A DNA stretch of 64,000 nt from CAYVTD01 sp964577665 (GTDB taxonomy: Bacteria; Bacteroidota; Ignavibacteria; Kapaibacteriales; UBA2268). The notes beneath the pieces are model-generated. The model was given only the letters and a program-made list of their open reading frames with translations. It was not told the DNA's origin and did no database searches. Made by a program: the position numbers and the translations under genes. Shown here in pieces: positions 33,732-42,381 of this stretch (positions are counted from its first letter, which is position 1; every line of letters starts with the position of its first letter). The DNA is taken from positions 8,873 to 72,872 of the forward strand of contig CAZOBD010000002.1 of assembly GCA_964577665.1 (NCBI GenBank), read 5' to 3'.

Positions 33732-34145
33732 TTATTTGTCTTGAAGCTTTTTTGCGGAGTCTATGATCGCCTGACGGAATCTTTGGAAGCTTTCTGCTTC
33801 CGAACCTTGGAGAACTGCTCTATCCATGAGGTTTAAAATGCTTTGAGCCATCGGTAATTCGAGATCAACTTCTACGGTATCCTGCGCTTTGAGTTGTTTT
33901 TTCTGTGCAGCTTCTATTATCTGTGTAAGCTTTTTCTTTATCTGAAGAAAAACATCGACTTCTGCACCGCGTATCTCGACAGTTTCAAGTTTGTTGTAAA
34001 CCGTTGCAACATCTGCGACTATGAAAGTCGGAGAAAGCTGTACCGGCTCTACTTTTTGATTTTGCAAGATGGGTGTGTCCTGCTGGGAAAAAGAGGCTGA
34101 TGTGAATAAACCCGCTAAAAATAAGATAATTAGTGCTTTTTTCAT
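33732..34145 (-). CDS. small secreted protein of unknown function
   Basis: 137 residues; signal peptide MKKALIILFLAGLFTSASFS. The mature part is helical and acidic with VATVYNKLETVEIRGAEVDVFLQIKK and hydrophobic heptads, suggesting a small periplasmic helical domain. No family recognised. It is 13 bp downstream of the PorQ-like gene and probably cotranscribed, so it may belong to the outer-membrane secretion module. Confidence 0.65.
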   Translation of the reverse strand: MKKALIILFLAGLFTSASFSQQDTPILQNQKVEPVQLSPTFIVADVATVYNKLETVEIRGAEVDVFLQIKKKLTQIIEAAQKKQLKAQDTVEVDLELPMAQSILNLMDRAVLQGSEAESFQRFRQAIIDSAKKLQDK

Positions 34146-34158
34146 AATGAATCCTTTT

Positions 34159-35106
34159 TTATATGTTTAATGATACGGAAAATCTGTGTAAGGTGGCTGA
34201 AATGCCGTTTTGTGCGATGCCGTAGTCGAAGAAAAATGTCTTCGTATAGATTCCCAAGCCGCCGGTAAGTCCAGAAAACTGTTTGTCGTTGTCCGGTGAA
34301 GTGAGACGGCGGATTTGATTGTCGTAACCCAGCCTTGCACGGATGTAATCTCCGAGATAAAGCTCTCCTGCGATTGAGAAATTAGCAAATTTATCGAAGA
34401 AACCGTCTGTATCGTCGGCAAGATGATGAAATGACAGGTTTACCAGCAGAGGAAGCCCGCGCAGCCGGTGATTAACGCCGATTCTTACGTCGAGAGGGAG
34501 AGATTCTGAAACGCCGTCGAAAGTGGTTACCTGGCTGCCTGCGTGTAAAACCGAAACTCCGACGTTTGTGCGAATGTCTGGCATAAGGTATATCATTCCC
34601 GCATCAACCGCAAATGCGAAAGAGCTCGCAGTTTCGATGGTTGAGTATATTAATTTGAAAGTGGCGCCGTAGTAAAGATTGCTGTCGAGTTCATTTGAAT
34701 ATGTGCCGGCAAGTGCAACGTCTCCGGCGCCGAATTCTCCGGTTTTTTCGCCGAATTCATCGGCTTTAACGAAGGAACCGTAATTTGTATATATAGCGGA
34801 TGCGGCGAGATTGCCGAAGTCTTCATCTTTTCTGACATAAACAACCGAGCCGGAGTTGATGTCCAGCACATGCTTAAGAAAAGTTGCGGAAAAATTGTTC
34901 TTATCGACTGTGGAGATTATGGCAGGATTGGAAAAAACTCCGTTCGGATCATTTGGCATAGCTGCGAAACATCCCGCAAGACCTGCCGCCCGTGCGGAAA
35001 CATTTGTTCTTAAAAAATGAAAAGGCGAAGTCGTCAGCCCGAATAATTGAAAGTTTCCGGCAGCAAACAACGCTGTAATGATAATTATCCAATGGGTTCT
35101 TTTCAT
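34159..35106 (-). CDS. PorV/PorQ-family outer-membrane protein
   Basis: 315 residues with signal peptide 1-22. The family signature at the mature N-terminus is TSPFHFLRTNVSARAAGLAG, with FAAMPNDPNGVFSNPAII close behind; the ARAAGLAG...D...NPA motif is typical of FadL-related PorV/PorQ barrels. PorQ-type proteins help type IX secretion attach cargo at the cell surface, and two T9SS cargo proteins are encoded elsewhere in this window. The length is near the PorQ norm of about 330. Confidence 0.85.
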   Translation of the reverse strand: MKRTHWIIIITALFAAGNFQLFGLTTSPFHFLRTNVSARAAGLAGCFAAMPNDPNGVFSNPAIISTVDKNNFSATFLKHVLDINSGSVVYVRKDEDFGNLAASAIYTNYGSFVKADEFGEKTGEFGAGDVALAGTYSNELDSNLYYGATFKLIYSTIETASSFAFAVDAGMIYLMPDIRTNVGVSVLHAGSQVTTFDGVSESLPLDVRIGVNHRLRGLPLLVNLSFHHLADDTDGFFDKFANFSIAGELYLGDYIRARLGYDNQIRRLTSPDNDKQFSGLTGGLGIYTKTFFFDYGIAQNGISATLHRFSVSLNI

Positions 35107-35146
35107 AATGTTTTCCCCGATTAAACAAAAAGACGGGTAGATAAAA

Positions 35147-35599
35147 TCATAAATCTCCTAATTTTTTCAACCGGTTTTCAATATTTTGCAAGCCTTCCCA
35201 GAATTCCTTAGGCGGCTTAACGGGTTTTCTTGTTTCTTCGTCAAGAAAACAATGTTTCGTATATCCTTTTGCAATTGTCGTATCATCAATGAAAATATTA
35301 TATTCAAATGTCATTACGGGTTTTCTTTCGCGTTTGTAAACAGCTTCGATGCTTACAAGGTCATCATAAAATGCGGAATTTTTGTACTCAATCTTTGCTT
35401 CGATAACAGGCAGAAGGTAACCCAGTTTTTCAAGGGTTTTGTAAGGCAGTCCGAAATGCCTCATAAGCTCCGATCTGCCTACTTCAAAGTATTCGAGATA
35501 CTTTACATTGTTTACAACGCCCATTTTGTCCGTATCGGCATAGCGCACCCGGATTTCCGAAATATGATTTAGTACCAGCTCTTTATTATCGTTACTCAT
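35147..35599 (-). CDS. 4-hydroxybenzoyl-CoA/YbgC-type acyl-CoA thioesterase
   Basis: The start is MSNDNKELVLNHISEI. A longer frame to 35722 exists, but it overlaps the DUF6485 gene and has no family match there. 150 residues with the hotdog-fold signature EIRVRYADTDKMGVVNNVKYLEYFEVGRSELMR, including the catalytic Asp. EIRV-YADTDKMGVV is the YbgC/4HBT core. It hydrolyses acyl-CoA thioesters; the preferred acyl chain is unknown. It starts 4 bp after the DUF6485 gene. Confidence 0.9.
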   Translation of the reverse strand: MSNDNKELVLNHISEIRVRYADTDKMGVVNNVKYLEYFEVGRSELMRHFGLPYKTLEKLGYLLPVIEAKIEYKNSAFYDDLVSIEAVYKRERKPVMTFEYNIFIDDTTIAKGYTKHCFLDEETRKPVKPPKEFWEGLQNIENRLKKLGDL

Positions 35600-35603
35600 A
35601 GTA

Positions 35604-35807
35604 TCAAACTTTCCCCTGAGAAACGAGTTTCGCAAAAAATTCATAAGAGCGGTCGTAAGTTCTTTCGGCGGAATCCGGAAATACACATGCAGGCAGCTCG
35701 CGGGAGCGTCTGTGATATGCAATACACTCGCAGCAAAGTCCCTTTCTGGAGCAGGGTTCGTAGCTGCAGTTGCAGTTTCTCAGGTTCTTTTCTTTATTAC
35801 ATTCCAT
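35604..35807 (-). CDS. Cys-rich DUF6485-family protein
   Basis: 67 residues, starting MECNKEKNLRNCNCSYEPCS and continuing RKGLCCECIAYHRRSRELPAC. Seven or more Cys in the first half suggest a small zinc or iron-sulphur domain. The pattern matches DUF6485 as I recall it (NCNCxYEPCxRKGxCCEC). C-terminal YDRSYEFFAKLV completes the family. Function unknown. It is cotranscribed with the thioesterase (4-bp gap) and follows the HD hydrolase on the same strand. Confidence 0.85.
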   Translation of the reverse strand: MECNKEKNLRNCNCSYEPCSRKGLCCECIAYHRRSRELPACVFPDSAERTYDRSYEFFAKLVSQGKV

Positions 35808-35877
35808 AAGTTATTTCTAAAAAGAAGAATTGAAACATACTACAAAAACAAGGAAAATAAAGCTTTCAATATAATAA

Positions 35878-36441
35878 TCAAAGTCCTAATTCATCCGATT
35901 TTTCTCTCATGCCCATAATGACCAGTTCAATCAGTTCGGAAAGCTCCATTCCGAGCATATCGGCTCCTTTTTGGATAATTTCTCTGTCAGCACCTGCTGC
36001 AAAGCTTTTCACTTTCCATTTTTTCTTAACTGATTTTACTTTCAAATCATTGACGCTTTTTGAGGGGCGGACTAAGGCGCAGGCAGTTACCAGTCCCGTA
36101 AGTTCGTCAATGGCAAACAGCGTTTTTTCGAGTTCGGTTTTTGGTTCAACATCTGTAACAATGCCGTATCCGTGAGACAGTACCGCACGGATATATTCCT
36201 CGTCCCAATCTTCTTCTCTGAGTATTTTTTCCGTCATTTGGCAGTGCCGGTCGGGATACATTTCGTAGTCAAGATCGTGAATCAAGCCTATAACGCCCCA
36301 TTTTTCTTCATCTTCGCCTTTCTGACGTGCTGCATAACGCATAACAGCTTCCACTGCAAGAGCGTGGTTTATCAGTGATTCCGATTTATTGTACTTTTTC
36401 AGCAGTTCATCAGCTTCTTCGCGTGTCGGTATCTTTGCCAT
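35878..36441 (-). CDS. HD-domain hydrolase
   Basis: 187 residues. The metal-binding HD set is visible: H in NHALAVEAVMRY, the HD pair in VIGLIHDLDYEMYPDRH and H in IRAVLSHGYG with a later Asp in AIDELTGLV. This is a small phosphohydrolase of the HDIG/YqeK-like type that probably acts on a nucleotide; the substrate is unknown. The C-terminal helices carry SFAAGADREIIQKGADMLG, common in this subgroup. It shares strand and region with DUF6485 and the thioesterase. Confidence 0.85.
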   Translation of the reverse strand: MAKIPTREEADELLKKYNKSESLINHALAVEAVMRYAARQKGEDEEKWGVIGLIHDLDYEMYPDRHCQMTEKILREEDWDEEYIRAVLSHGYGIVTDVEPKTELEKTLFAIDELTGLVTACALVRPSKSVNDLKVKSVKKKWKVKSFAAGADREIIQKGADMLGMELSELIELVIMGMREKSDELGL

Positions 36442-36555
36442 ATCAATATCAAATAATCAAAACTTTATTCAGTTATTTAAATAAACTACAAATATAAGCA
36501 TTAGGTTTTTAATGAACAAAAATCTCGGATTACGTGTCAAGCACGGAATGACATA

Positions 36556-37476
36556 TTAAACAAAAATCTCCGAAATGTACTTGACTGCAATAAAAGATAA
36601 GCACAGAGCCAGAATCATTTTTATCAATACTGCCGGAACGTATTTTTGCAGAGATGCGCCTGCATACATTCCTGCGGCTCCCCCCGCTCCGAACAAAATT
36701 CCGAGCAGCCAGTCCGGTGATACTGCAGTTCCGGGATAATACTGAGCAAGGAATATGTAAAAAAGCACGCCTGAAACAGATGTAATAAAAGTACCCATGA
36801 GAGCCGGTCCTGCTACGGTATAAACAGGAAGACGAAAAAATGCAACAAAAAACGGCGCTACGATAGCTCCACCGCCTATGCCGTATATGCCGCCGACTAT
36901 GCCCACAAGAAAACTCAGCAGGGAAATCTGAAGAACAGGCACCTTGAACTCTTCACCGTAAAAAGAATATACAAGAGTTTTTAGACTGAAATGCTTTATT
37001 TCAGTCCTCGAAATACTCTTATTTTTTTGTCTTTTTACTGTTTCATGGAATTTCTTCTCGGAACTCCCTAACTTCTTCTTGCTGAAAAAAGTATCTTTTA
37101 CTAATCTTGCTCCTATGTAAAGAAGAACTATACCTGCGAATATCTTGAATGCGGAAGGATCCGGGAGAAGCTCCAGCCTAATCACCGCACCGATAAACAC
37201 ACCGGGCAGAGTGCCGATGACGACAATCCAAGTAAGGGGCCAAACCATTCTTCCTTCGCGGATATATCTCAGCACGCCGCTCGGTATTGCAACTATATTG
37301 AAAAGCTGATTTGTACTGCTCACGGCTGGTGAGGTAAAGCCGAGAACGCTCATCTGAAACGGTAGAAGAAGAAAAGCGCCGGAAACGCCTCCCATGGAGG
37401 TAAAGGCGGAGATTAGAAAGGCAGTCAGCGGAGGTATCCAAGGACTGACCTCTATGCCTGCGGTTTCGAAAAACAT
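36556..37476 (-). CDS. TauE/SafE-family membrane transporter
   Basis: 306 residues with about eight hydrophobic helices in two related halves. FTSMGGVSGAFLLLPFQMS and VGGIYGIGGGAIVAPFFVAF are the two conserved glycine-rich repeats of the family. The family exports sulfite, sulfonates or sulfoacetate. A basic cytoplasmic loop at about 135-160 separates the halves. It is located 1 bp after the GT-C/TPR gene, on the same strand. Confidence 0.88.
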   Translation of the reverse strand: MFFETAGIEVSPWIPPLTAFLISAFTSMGGVSGAFLLLPFQMSVLGFTSPAVSSTNQLFNIVAIPSGVLRYIREGRMVWPLTWIVVIGTLPGVFIGAVIRLELLPDPSAFKIFAGIVLLYIGARLVKDTFFSKKKLGSSEKKFHETVKRQKNKSISRTEIKHFSLKTLVYSFYGEEFKVPVLQISLLSFLVGIVGGIYGIGGGAIVAPFFVAFFRLPVYTVAGPALMGTFITSVSGVLFYIFLAQYYPGTAVSPDWLLGILFGAGGAAGMYAGASLQKYVPAVLIKMILALCLSFIAVKYISEIFV

Positions 37477-37477
37477 G

Positions 37478-39823
37478 TCAGTTTATATATCCTTTCAGCA
37501 ACTGAAGCTCTTTTTGAGGAATTCTGCCTCCCTGTCTCAGTACCATTCGGGCATATTTGCCGGCAGAATCAAGATTTTCAAACACATTTAAATAAAGCTG
37601 ATAAAGATTGTAGATATGATCGGGATGCCGGGGATTTAACCTATATGCTTTCTGCCAGTATTTCTCGGCTGTTTCGTTCTCACCCGCCATCAGGGCATAA
37701 TATCCGTAATTTGAAAGAGCGTTGTCATTTTCCGGCTGATACTCAAGCCATTCGGCTATTTTTGCTTTGGCGCTGTCATACATCTGCCTGCTGCCGTAAT
37801 GCTGAGCCCAAACCATAAAAAGACTCTGAACCGCTTCGTTTATTTGTCCTTTTTTAATGAAGGGCTGTGCATAAGCATGGGCGCTGTCAAAACGTTTCAG
37901 GTGAAGATAAGTGCCGATTACGTTGTTGAAAATGGTTGTATTCAGCGAATCGTATTCAAGGGCTTTCCGGTAATAATAGTTTGCAACGCCGTATTTTTCT
38001 TTTCTTGCGTAGTAAACCCCCTTATTGTTTATCCATTTACCGAGATGAACCGAATCGGCGGAACTCATGTAATATTTTCTTTCTTCAATTTTTATGTAAT
38101 CTTTATGGATTAAATCATCATAAGCGCCAGTGTTCATTTTTAATATTTCAGAAAATCTTCCTTCGGAAAAAACAGGTTCCTTAATAATTATGCTGAGTTT
38201 ATCATAAAAATTATGAATTTTTTTGTCTTGTATCAAATTTGTGTCTTTGTCAATAGTTTCAAAATATTTCATAGGCATTACTCGCTCGTTATGACCGGGT
38301 CTCCAAGCAGGTTCGGGATTATCAAGATTTGGCAGCCTAGCCAGCAGTGCGTCTGCAAGCGCGTGATAGTCGATAATATGCTTTTCGGGACCGGCATAGT
38401 AACCAAACATACCGATAGATGCTCTTAAAAATGTTTTATAATCAGATTCTTTGCTTGCCATCGCCATTCTTATGTTTTCATGGTCGGGTCTGCCTAAACC
38501 ATTGCCGATTACTTTTAAAAAACCCAAATCGGAATACCAGAAGGCTCTCTCGTCGGTTATGCCGTTTTCATCAGTGAAAGGATAATACCACCAGGGATTT
38601 GTTTCTTCGTTTTCTTGGTCTTTTGTCCTCTCTGAGCCGTAAGAAGCGCTTGAAAACAGAGGCGTTTTCTGATAATTTACAATGCCCGTTACCAGCCCGA
38701 GTATAATAACAAAAACAGATAAAGCGTTTTTATTTTTTAACTGCATACGGGCATACAGCAATGCTGCAATAAAAACAGGTACGGAAAAGAATCTGCCCGT
38801 CATAAAATCGCCGCCGATTTTAATCAAATATAGAAAATAAAGCAAAATACCTGTTGCAGCAAATAAATACTTAAGAGAATCCTTCGATTTCTCCGTAAAA
38901 AGAAATATTGACAATAAAATTATTCCGAAAGTAAAAATCAGGGTAACAGGATCCCATGACAAAGAATTGGCGAAATAAGATATTCCCTGAGAAATCAATA
39001 CGACCTGTCCGGGATACTCAATAGCCGCTTTTGCATAATATGTGTTCGGTAGGGGAAAACCGTAATATATGACTGCAAATAATTCCCATAAGATGAGAGG
39101 TATAAAACCTAAGATTACTATAAAAATGCTTTTAAATGAAAAACTTTTTTTCAGCTCAAAAACAATCAGCGGAGCAAAAAGCAGAATGAAATCCAATCTT
39201 GTCAAAAGAGCAAGTGAAATGAGAAGTGACAGCAGAAAAAGTCTGTTTTTTCTTTGATGATCAAAGAATATCCATAAAATAGAAACTGTTAATAAGTACG
39301 AAAGGGGATTCTCCAGTCCGGATGATGAATAATCAACGAAAGATTTTGAAAAAAGAAGGAGAATAATTGCAGCAGCAGCACTGAAATAATCTTTGGATAT
39401 TTTAAATGCAAGCAGATAAAGCGCTGCAAATGTACAGACAAAAGAAACTGCAAGATTTAAAAAATAGGGTTCCCGCGTAATGAAGTAAAAAGCTGTATGC
39501 AAAATCATCCAGAGCGGATGGGTAAATACCTGAACGCGCTCAGAGACGTTCCACGTCAGCCCGTAACCGTTATAGAAATTATCAATAGTTCGGTATGTAA
39601 TGAAAGAATCATCACATATCCAGGCATTTAAGATAAATATATATCCTGCCAGAAGAAAAAGAGAATAAATAAAATACGGCTTGTGTAAAAAATCAATTTC
39701 CGTAACTTTTCGGGATATGATTTCTAAAAAATTATATCTGAACGAGCTTTTCTGAGAAGCGGACGTTTCCTTAATCCTGTCTTGGGTTTGAGGATGTTTT
39801 CTTCCGGGTCTTTTCCTTTTCAC
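37478..39823 (-). CDS. GT-C membrane glycosyltransferase fused to a TPR domain
   Basis: 781 residues. An N-terminal basic leader is followed by about ten transmembrane helices with the catalytic motif WICDDSFITYRTIDNFYNGY (D71/D72). GLTWNVSERVQVFTHPLW follows, the pattern of AftB-like arabinofuranosyl transferases. A soluble domain extends from about 400. TPR repeats fill about 600-750 (NNKGVYYARKEKYGVANYYY, NYGYYALMAGENETAEKYWQ). The TPR would lie outside the cytoplasm and could bind an acceptor protein or glycan. It resembles the shorter enzyme at 26694-28115. Confidence 0.85.
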   Translation of the reverse strand: MKRKRPGRKHPQTQDRIKETSASQKSSFRYNFLEIISRKVTEIDFLHKPYFIYSLFLLAGYIFILNAWICDDSFITYRTIDNFYNGYGLTWNVSERVQVFTHPLWMILHTAFYFITREPYFLNLAVSFVCTFAALYLLAFKISKDYFSAAAAIILLLFSKSFVDYSSSGLENPLSYLLTVSILWIFFDHQRKNRLFLLSLLISLALLTRLDFILLFAPLIVFELKKSFSFKSIFIVILGFIPLILWELFAVIYYGFPLPNTYYAKAAIEYPGQVVLISQGISYFANSLSWDPVTLIFTFGIILLSIFLFTEKSKDSLKYLFAATGILLYFLYLIKIGGDFMTGRFFSVPVFIAALLYARMQLKNKNALSVFVIILGLVTGIVNYQKTPLFSSASYGSERTKDQENEETNPWWYYPFTDENGITDERAFWYSDLGFLKVIGNGLGRPDHENIRMAMASKESDYKTFLRASIGMFGYYAGPEKHIIDYHALADALLARLPNLDNPEPAWRPGHNERVMPMKYFETIDKDTNLIQDKKIHNFYDKLSIIIKEPVFSEGRFSEILKMNTGAYDDLIHKDYIKIEERKYYMSSADSVHLGKWINNKGVYYARKEKYGVANYYYRKALEYDSLNTTIFNNVIGTYLHLKRFDSAHAYAQPFIKKGQINEAVQSLFMVWAQHYGSRQMYDSAKAKIAEWLEYQPENDNALSNYGYYALMAGENETAEKYWQKAYRLNPRHPDHIYNLYQLYLNVFENLDSAGKYARMVLRQGGRIPQKELQLLKGYIN

Positions 39824-39866
39824 AGGAGCACCTGTCAGTTATAAATGATTTATAGAAAAAAAACTG

Positions 39867-40838
39867 TCAATTACTCTGAATATTCTCCAATATTTCAATA
39901 ATTCTTTCGAATTCCTCGGGAGAATAGAATTCTATCTCTATACTGCCTTTATCTTTGGCTTTAGTGCTGATTTTCACCTGAGTGCCGAACAGATGGCGCA
40001 GTTTGTTTTCTTTATCCTCAAGGACTGCGGCTGTTTCCGGAGAGACATGACTTTTGCTGTCTTTTTTCTTGGGTCTCGGCTTAACGAAGCGCTTGAGTTT
40101 TTCATCGAAAACTAATTTTCCAGTTTCAATATCTTTTATCAGAGCTTCCGAAGCTCTTACGGACAGTCCCTTATTCATTATTTCCTGCCATGCCTGCTGC
40201 ATTCTTTCCTGAGTAGAGAGACCCAGCATAGCTCTTGCATGTCCGACGGTTATTTCTTTAGAACGGAGGCTTTCCTGTATTCTCTCGGGAAGACGCAGGA
40301 GCCTCAAAAAATTTGTAACGGTAGAACGGTCTTTACTTACTTTTTCGGCAACTTCTTCCTGTGTGAGCTTACATTCTTCCAGAAGTCTCTGATAGCCGTG
40401 TGCAATTTCAATCGGATTGAGGTTTTCTCGCTGAAGATTCTCAATCATTGCTTTTTCGAGCATTTCCACGTCGCTCTGCACAACCAGAATAAAAGCGGGT
40501 ATTTTAGCAAAGCCTGCTTCTTTTGCGGCACGGAGACGTCTTTCACCGGAAATAAGCTCATAACCGTTTACGGAGCGTCTTACGGTTACGGGCTGGATGA
40601 TACCGTGTTCTATGATTGAATTTTTCAGGTCTTCGAGCGCCTGCTTGTCAAAATCAGAGCGCGGCTGGTAAGGATTTTGTTTAATTTTGGAAATTTCAAT
40701 AGTGCCGAAACTGCCGTCGTTGAGCATTTCTTCGTCTTCGGTTTTAAATGTCATTCCTTTTTCTTTTGAAAATTCTACGGAAGGCAGAAGAGCTTCCAGC
40801 CCCTTCCCCAAGCCAATTCTTTTTGCTGTTTTTGCCAT
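39867..40838 (-). CDS. parB: chromosome-partitioning protein ParB
   Basis: Binds parS and spreads as a CTP-dependent clamp. 323 residues; N-terminal GLGKGLEALLPS, CTPase motifs ISKIKQNPYQPR and ELISGERRLRAAKEAG, the ENLQRENLNPIEIAHGYQ segment, a helix-turn-helix (LTQEEVAEKVSKDRSTVTNFLRLL) and a C-terminal dimerisation part. It follows parA by 60 bp. No parS-like TGTTTCACGTGAAACA was seen in the window. Confidence 0.95.
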   Translation of the reverse strand: MAKTAKRIGLGKGLEALLPSVEFSKEKGMTFKTEDEEMLNDGSFGTIEISKIKQNPYQPRSDFDKQALEDLKNSIIEHGIIQPVTVRRSVNGYELISGERRLRAAKEAGFAKIPAFILVVQSDVEMLEKAMIENLQRENLNPIEIAHGYQRLLEECKLTQEEVAEKVSKDRSTVTNFLRLLRLPERIQESLRSKEITVGHARAMLGLSTQERMQQAWQEIMNKGLSVRASEALIKDIETGKLVFDEKLKRFVKPRPKKKDSKSHVSPETAAVLEDKENKLRHLFGTQVKISTKAKDKGSIEIEFYSPEEFERIIEILENIQSN

Positions 40839-40898
40839 TTTATTTATTTCGGGATTAAATTAAAATCTACCTTTACGAGCAGACACTTAGGTCTGCCG

Positions 40899-41678
40899 CT
40901 ATATTTTTGCTAATTCAGGATTTCTGTCAAGTATTTCCTGGGACAATTCTACATAATTCTGAGCTCCCATGGACTGTGCATCGTAAAGTATCACCGGCTT
41001 ACCGTAGCTGGGAGCCTCTGAAAGACGTACATTTCGGTTGATAACCGTTTTAAAAGCCTTATTTCCGAAATGCTGTTTTACTTCTTCTACTACCTGATTT
41101 GAAAGCCGGAGACGGGAATCGAACATAGTGAGAAGAACGCCTTCGATATCCAAATCGGGGTTGAGCTTGTAGCGGACTATTGATATTGTATTTAAAAGCT
41201 GTCCGAGACCTTCCAGAGCGTAATATTCGCACTGTACGGGTATCAAGACCGAATCGGCGGCAGATAGTGCATTAAGGGTAAGCAAGCCGAGCGAGGGCGG
41301 GCAGTCGACAATAATAAAATCATATTTTTCCTTTATCCCGGAAAGAGCATTTTTCAGATATAGTTCTCTTTCGTCTATATTCACCATTTCAATTTCTGCT
41401 CCGACAAGGTTTATATGAGAAGGTACAACGAATAAATTCGGCATAGGAGTCTCATGTATATTCTCCTCAATTTTTTCTCCGTTTACAAGTACTTCATAGA
41501 TAGTAGTTTCAATCTTCTCCCGCTCGCATCCTACACCGTGTGAAGCATTAGCCTGAGGGTCAATATCGACTAGGAGCACGCTGTACTCACGAACAGCCAA
41601 AGATGCCGCAAGGTTAATTGATGTTGTGGTTTTGCCCACTCCCCCTTTTTGATTCGCTATGGCAATTATTTTACCCAT
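40899..41678 (-). CDS. parA: chromosome-partitioning ATPase ParA/Soj
   Basis: 259 residues with the deviant Walker A motif ANQKGGVGKTTTSINLA, Walker A' VDIDPQANAS, Walker B IIVDCPPSLGLLTLNAL and the C-terminal NVRLSEAPSYGKPV. Moves ParB-bound origins by nucleoid-bound ATP cycling. Upstream is a NUDIX gene; downstream is parB. Confidence 0.96.
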   Translation of the reverse strand: MGKIIAIANQKGGVGKTTTSINLAASLAVREYSVLLVDIDPQANASHGVGCEREKIETTIYEVLVNGEKIEENIHETPMPNLFVVPSHINLVGAEIEMVNIDERELYLKNALSGIKEKYDFIIVDCPPSLGLLTLNALSAADSVLIPVQCEYYALEGLGQLLNTISIVRYKLNPDLDIEGVLLTMFDSRLRLSNQVVEEVKQHFGNKAFKTVINRNVRLSEAPSYGKPVILYDAQSMGAQNYVELSQEILDRNPELAKI

Positions 41679-41704
41679 AATTTTTATTATCTGTTAACAA
41701 ATAT

Positions 41705-42250
41705 TTAAAGTCCGTATTTCAAAAAATAAAAGAAAAATGCAGTAAGAACTAATGAATGCTGAATCTTCCCGTTTTCTATATAATCTCTGATTTCCGTAAG
41801 AGGCACCTGAATGACTTCAATATCCTCGTGTCCGTCCAGCTGCTGGGGCGCTTTTTCTTCACAGTGGCGCCAAATGTATGACCAGCATTTATTTGTAAGA
41901 AACGCCGGATTAGGCTGATTTTCACCCAGCAGTTCCGCATGACCTTTACCCTGAAATCCGGTTTCTTCAAAACATTCTCTTTCGGCTGCATCACGCGGCA
42001 GTTCCCCTTTGTCAACAAGCCCGCCCGGCACTTCCAGCGTAATTTCGTCAACGCCGTGACGGTACTGCTCTATTAAAATCACATTTTTTTCTTTTGTTAC
42101 CGGAATAATATTAACCCATCTTGGTGAATTGAGTACAACGAAATTTCCCGATTTGCCGCGGTCGGGATGTTTTCTTTTTACCCATTCCGCTTTAAAAATC
42201 CTGTAATCCGCTCCTTCGGAGCGATGCAATGTTTCCCACTTTTTTATCAT
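41705..42250 (-). CDS. NUDIX hydrolase, ADP-ribose pyrophosphatase type
   Basis: 181 residues. The NUDIX box is GELPRDAAERECFEETGF, fitting GX5EX7REUXEEXGU, preceded by EVPGGLVDKG. The C-terminal IEVIQVPLTEIRDYIENGKI resembles ADP-sugar hydrolases (NudF/ADPRase), where VEVPAGxxxxGE-type motifs are also present. It probably clears ADP-ribose or a related sugar nucleotide. It is 26 bp upstream of parA and may be cotranscribed. Confidence 0.88.
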   Translation of the reverse strand: MIKKWETLHRSEGADYRIFKAEWVKRKHPDRGKSGNFVVLNSPRWVNIIPVTKEKNVILIEQYRHGVDEITLEVPGGLVDKGELPRDAAERECFEETGFQGKGHAELLGENQPNPAFLTNKCWSYIWRHCEEKAPQQLDGHEDIEVIQVPLTEIRDYIENGKIQHSLVLTAFFFYFLKYGL

Positions 42251-42256
42251 ATAATT

Positions 42257-42295
42257 AAAAACCCCTTAACGTAAAGTCAACAAAGTCAAGGGGTT
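42257..42295 (-). terminator. terminator for the 42382-45939 gene
   Basis: AACCCCTT near 42260 pairs with AAGGGGTT (42288-42295) over a 20-nt loop that itself has short pairing (GTAAAGTC/GACTTTG). On the minus strand it is followed by TTTTT. Confidence 0.75.
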
Positions 42296-42381
42296 GTTTT
42301 ATATCAAAATATCCCTGCTTTTTACATTCGTATCACAGTGAACGAATTACAAATTTAAGAATATTTTTTTTAAATACTAAA

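Noticed and set aside
39867..41678. Replication origin near parAB
   Set aside because: No dnaA, rpmH, gidA or cluster of DnaA boxes, and no parS-like palindrome seen.
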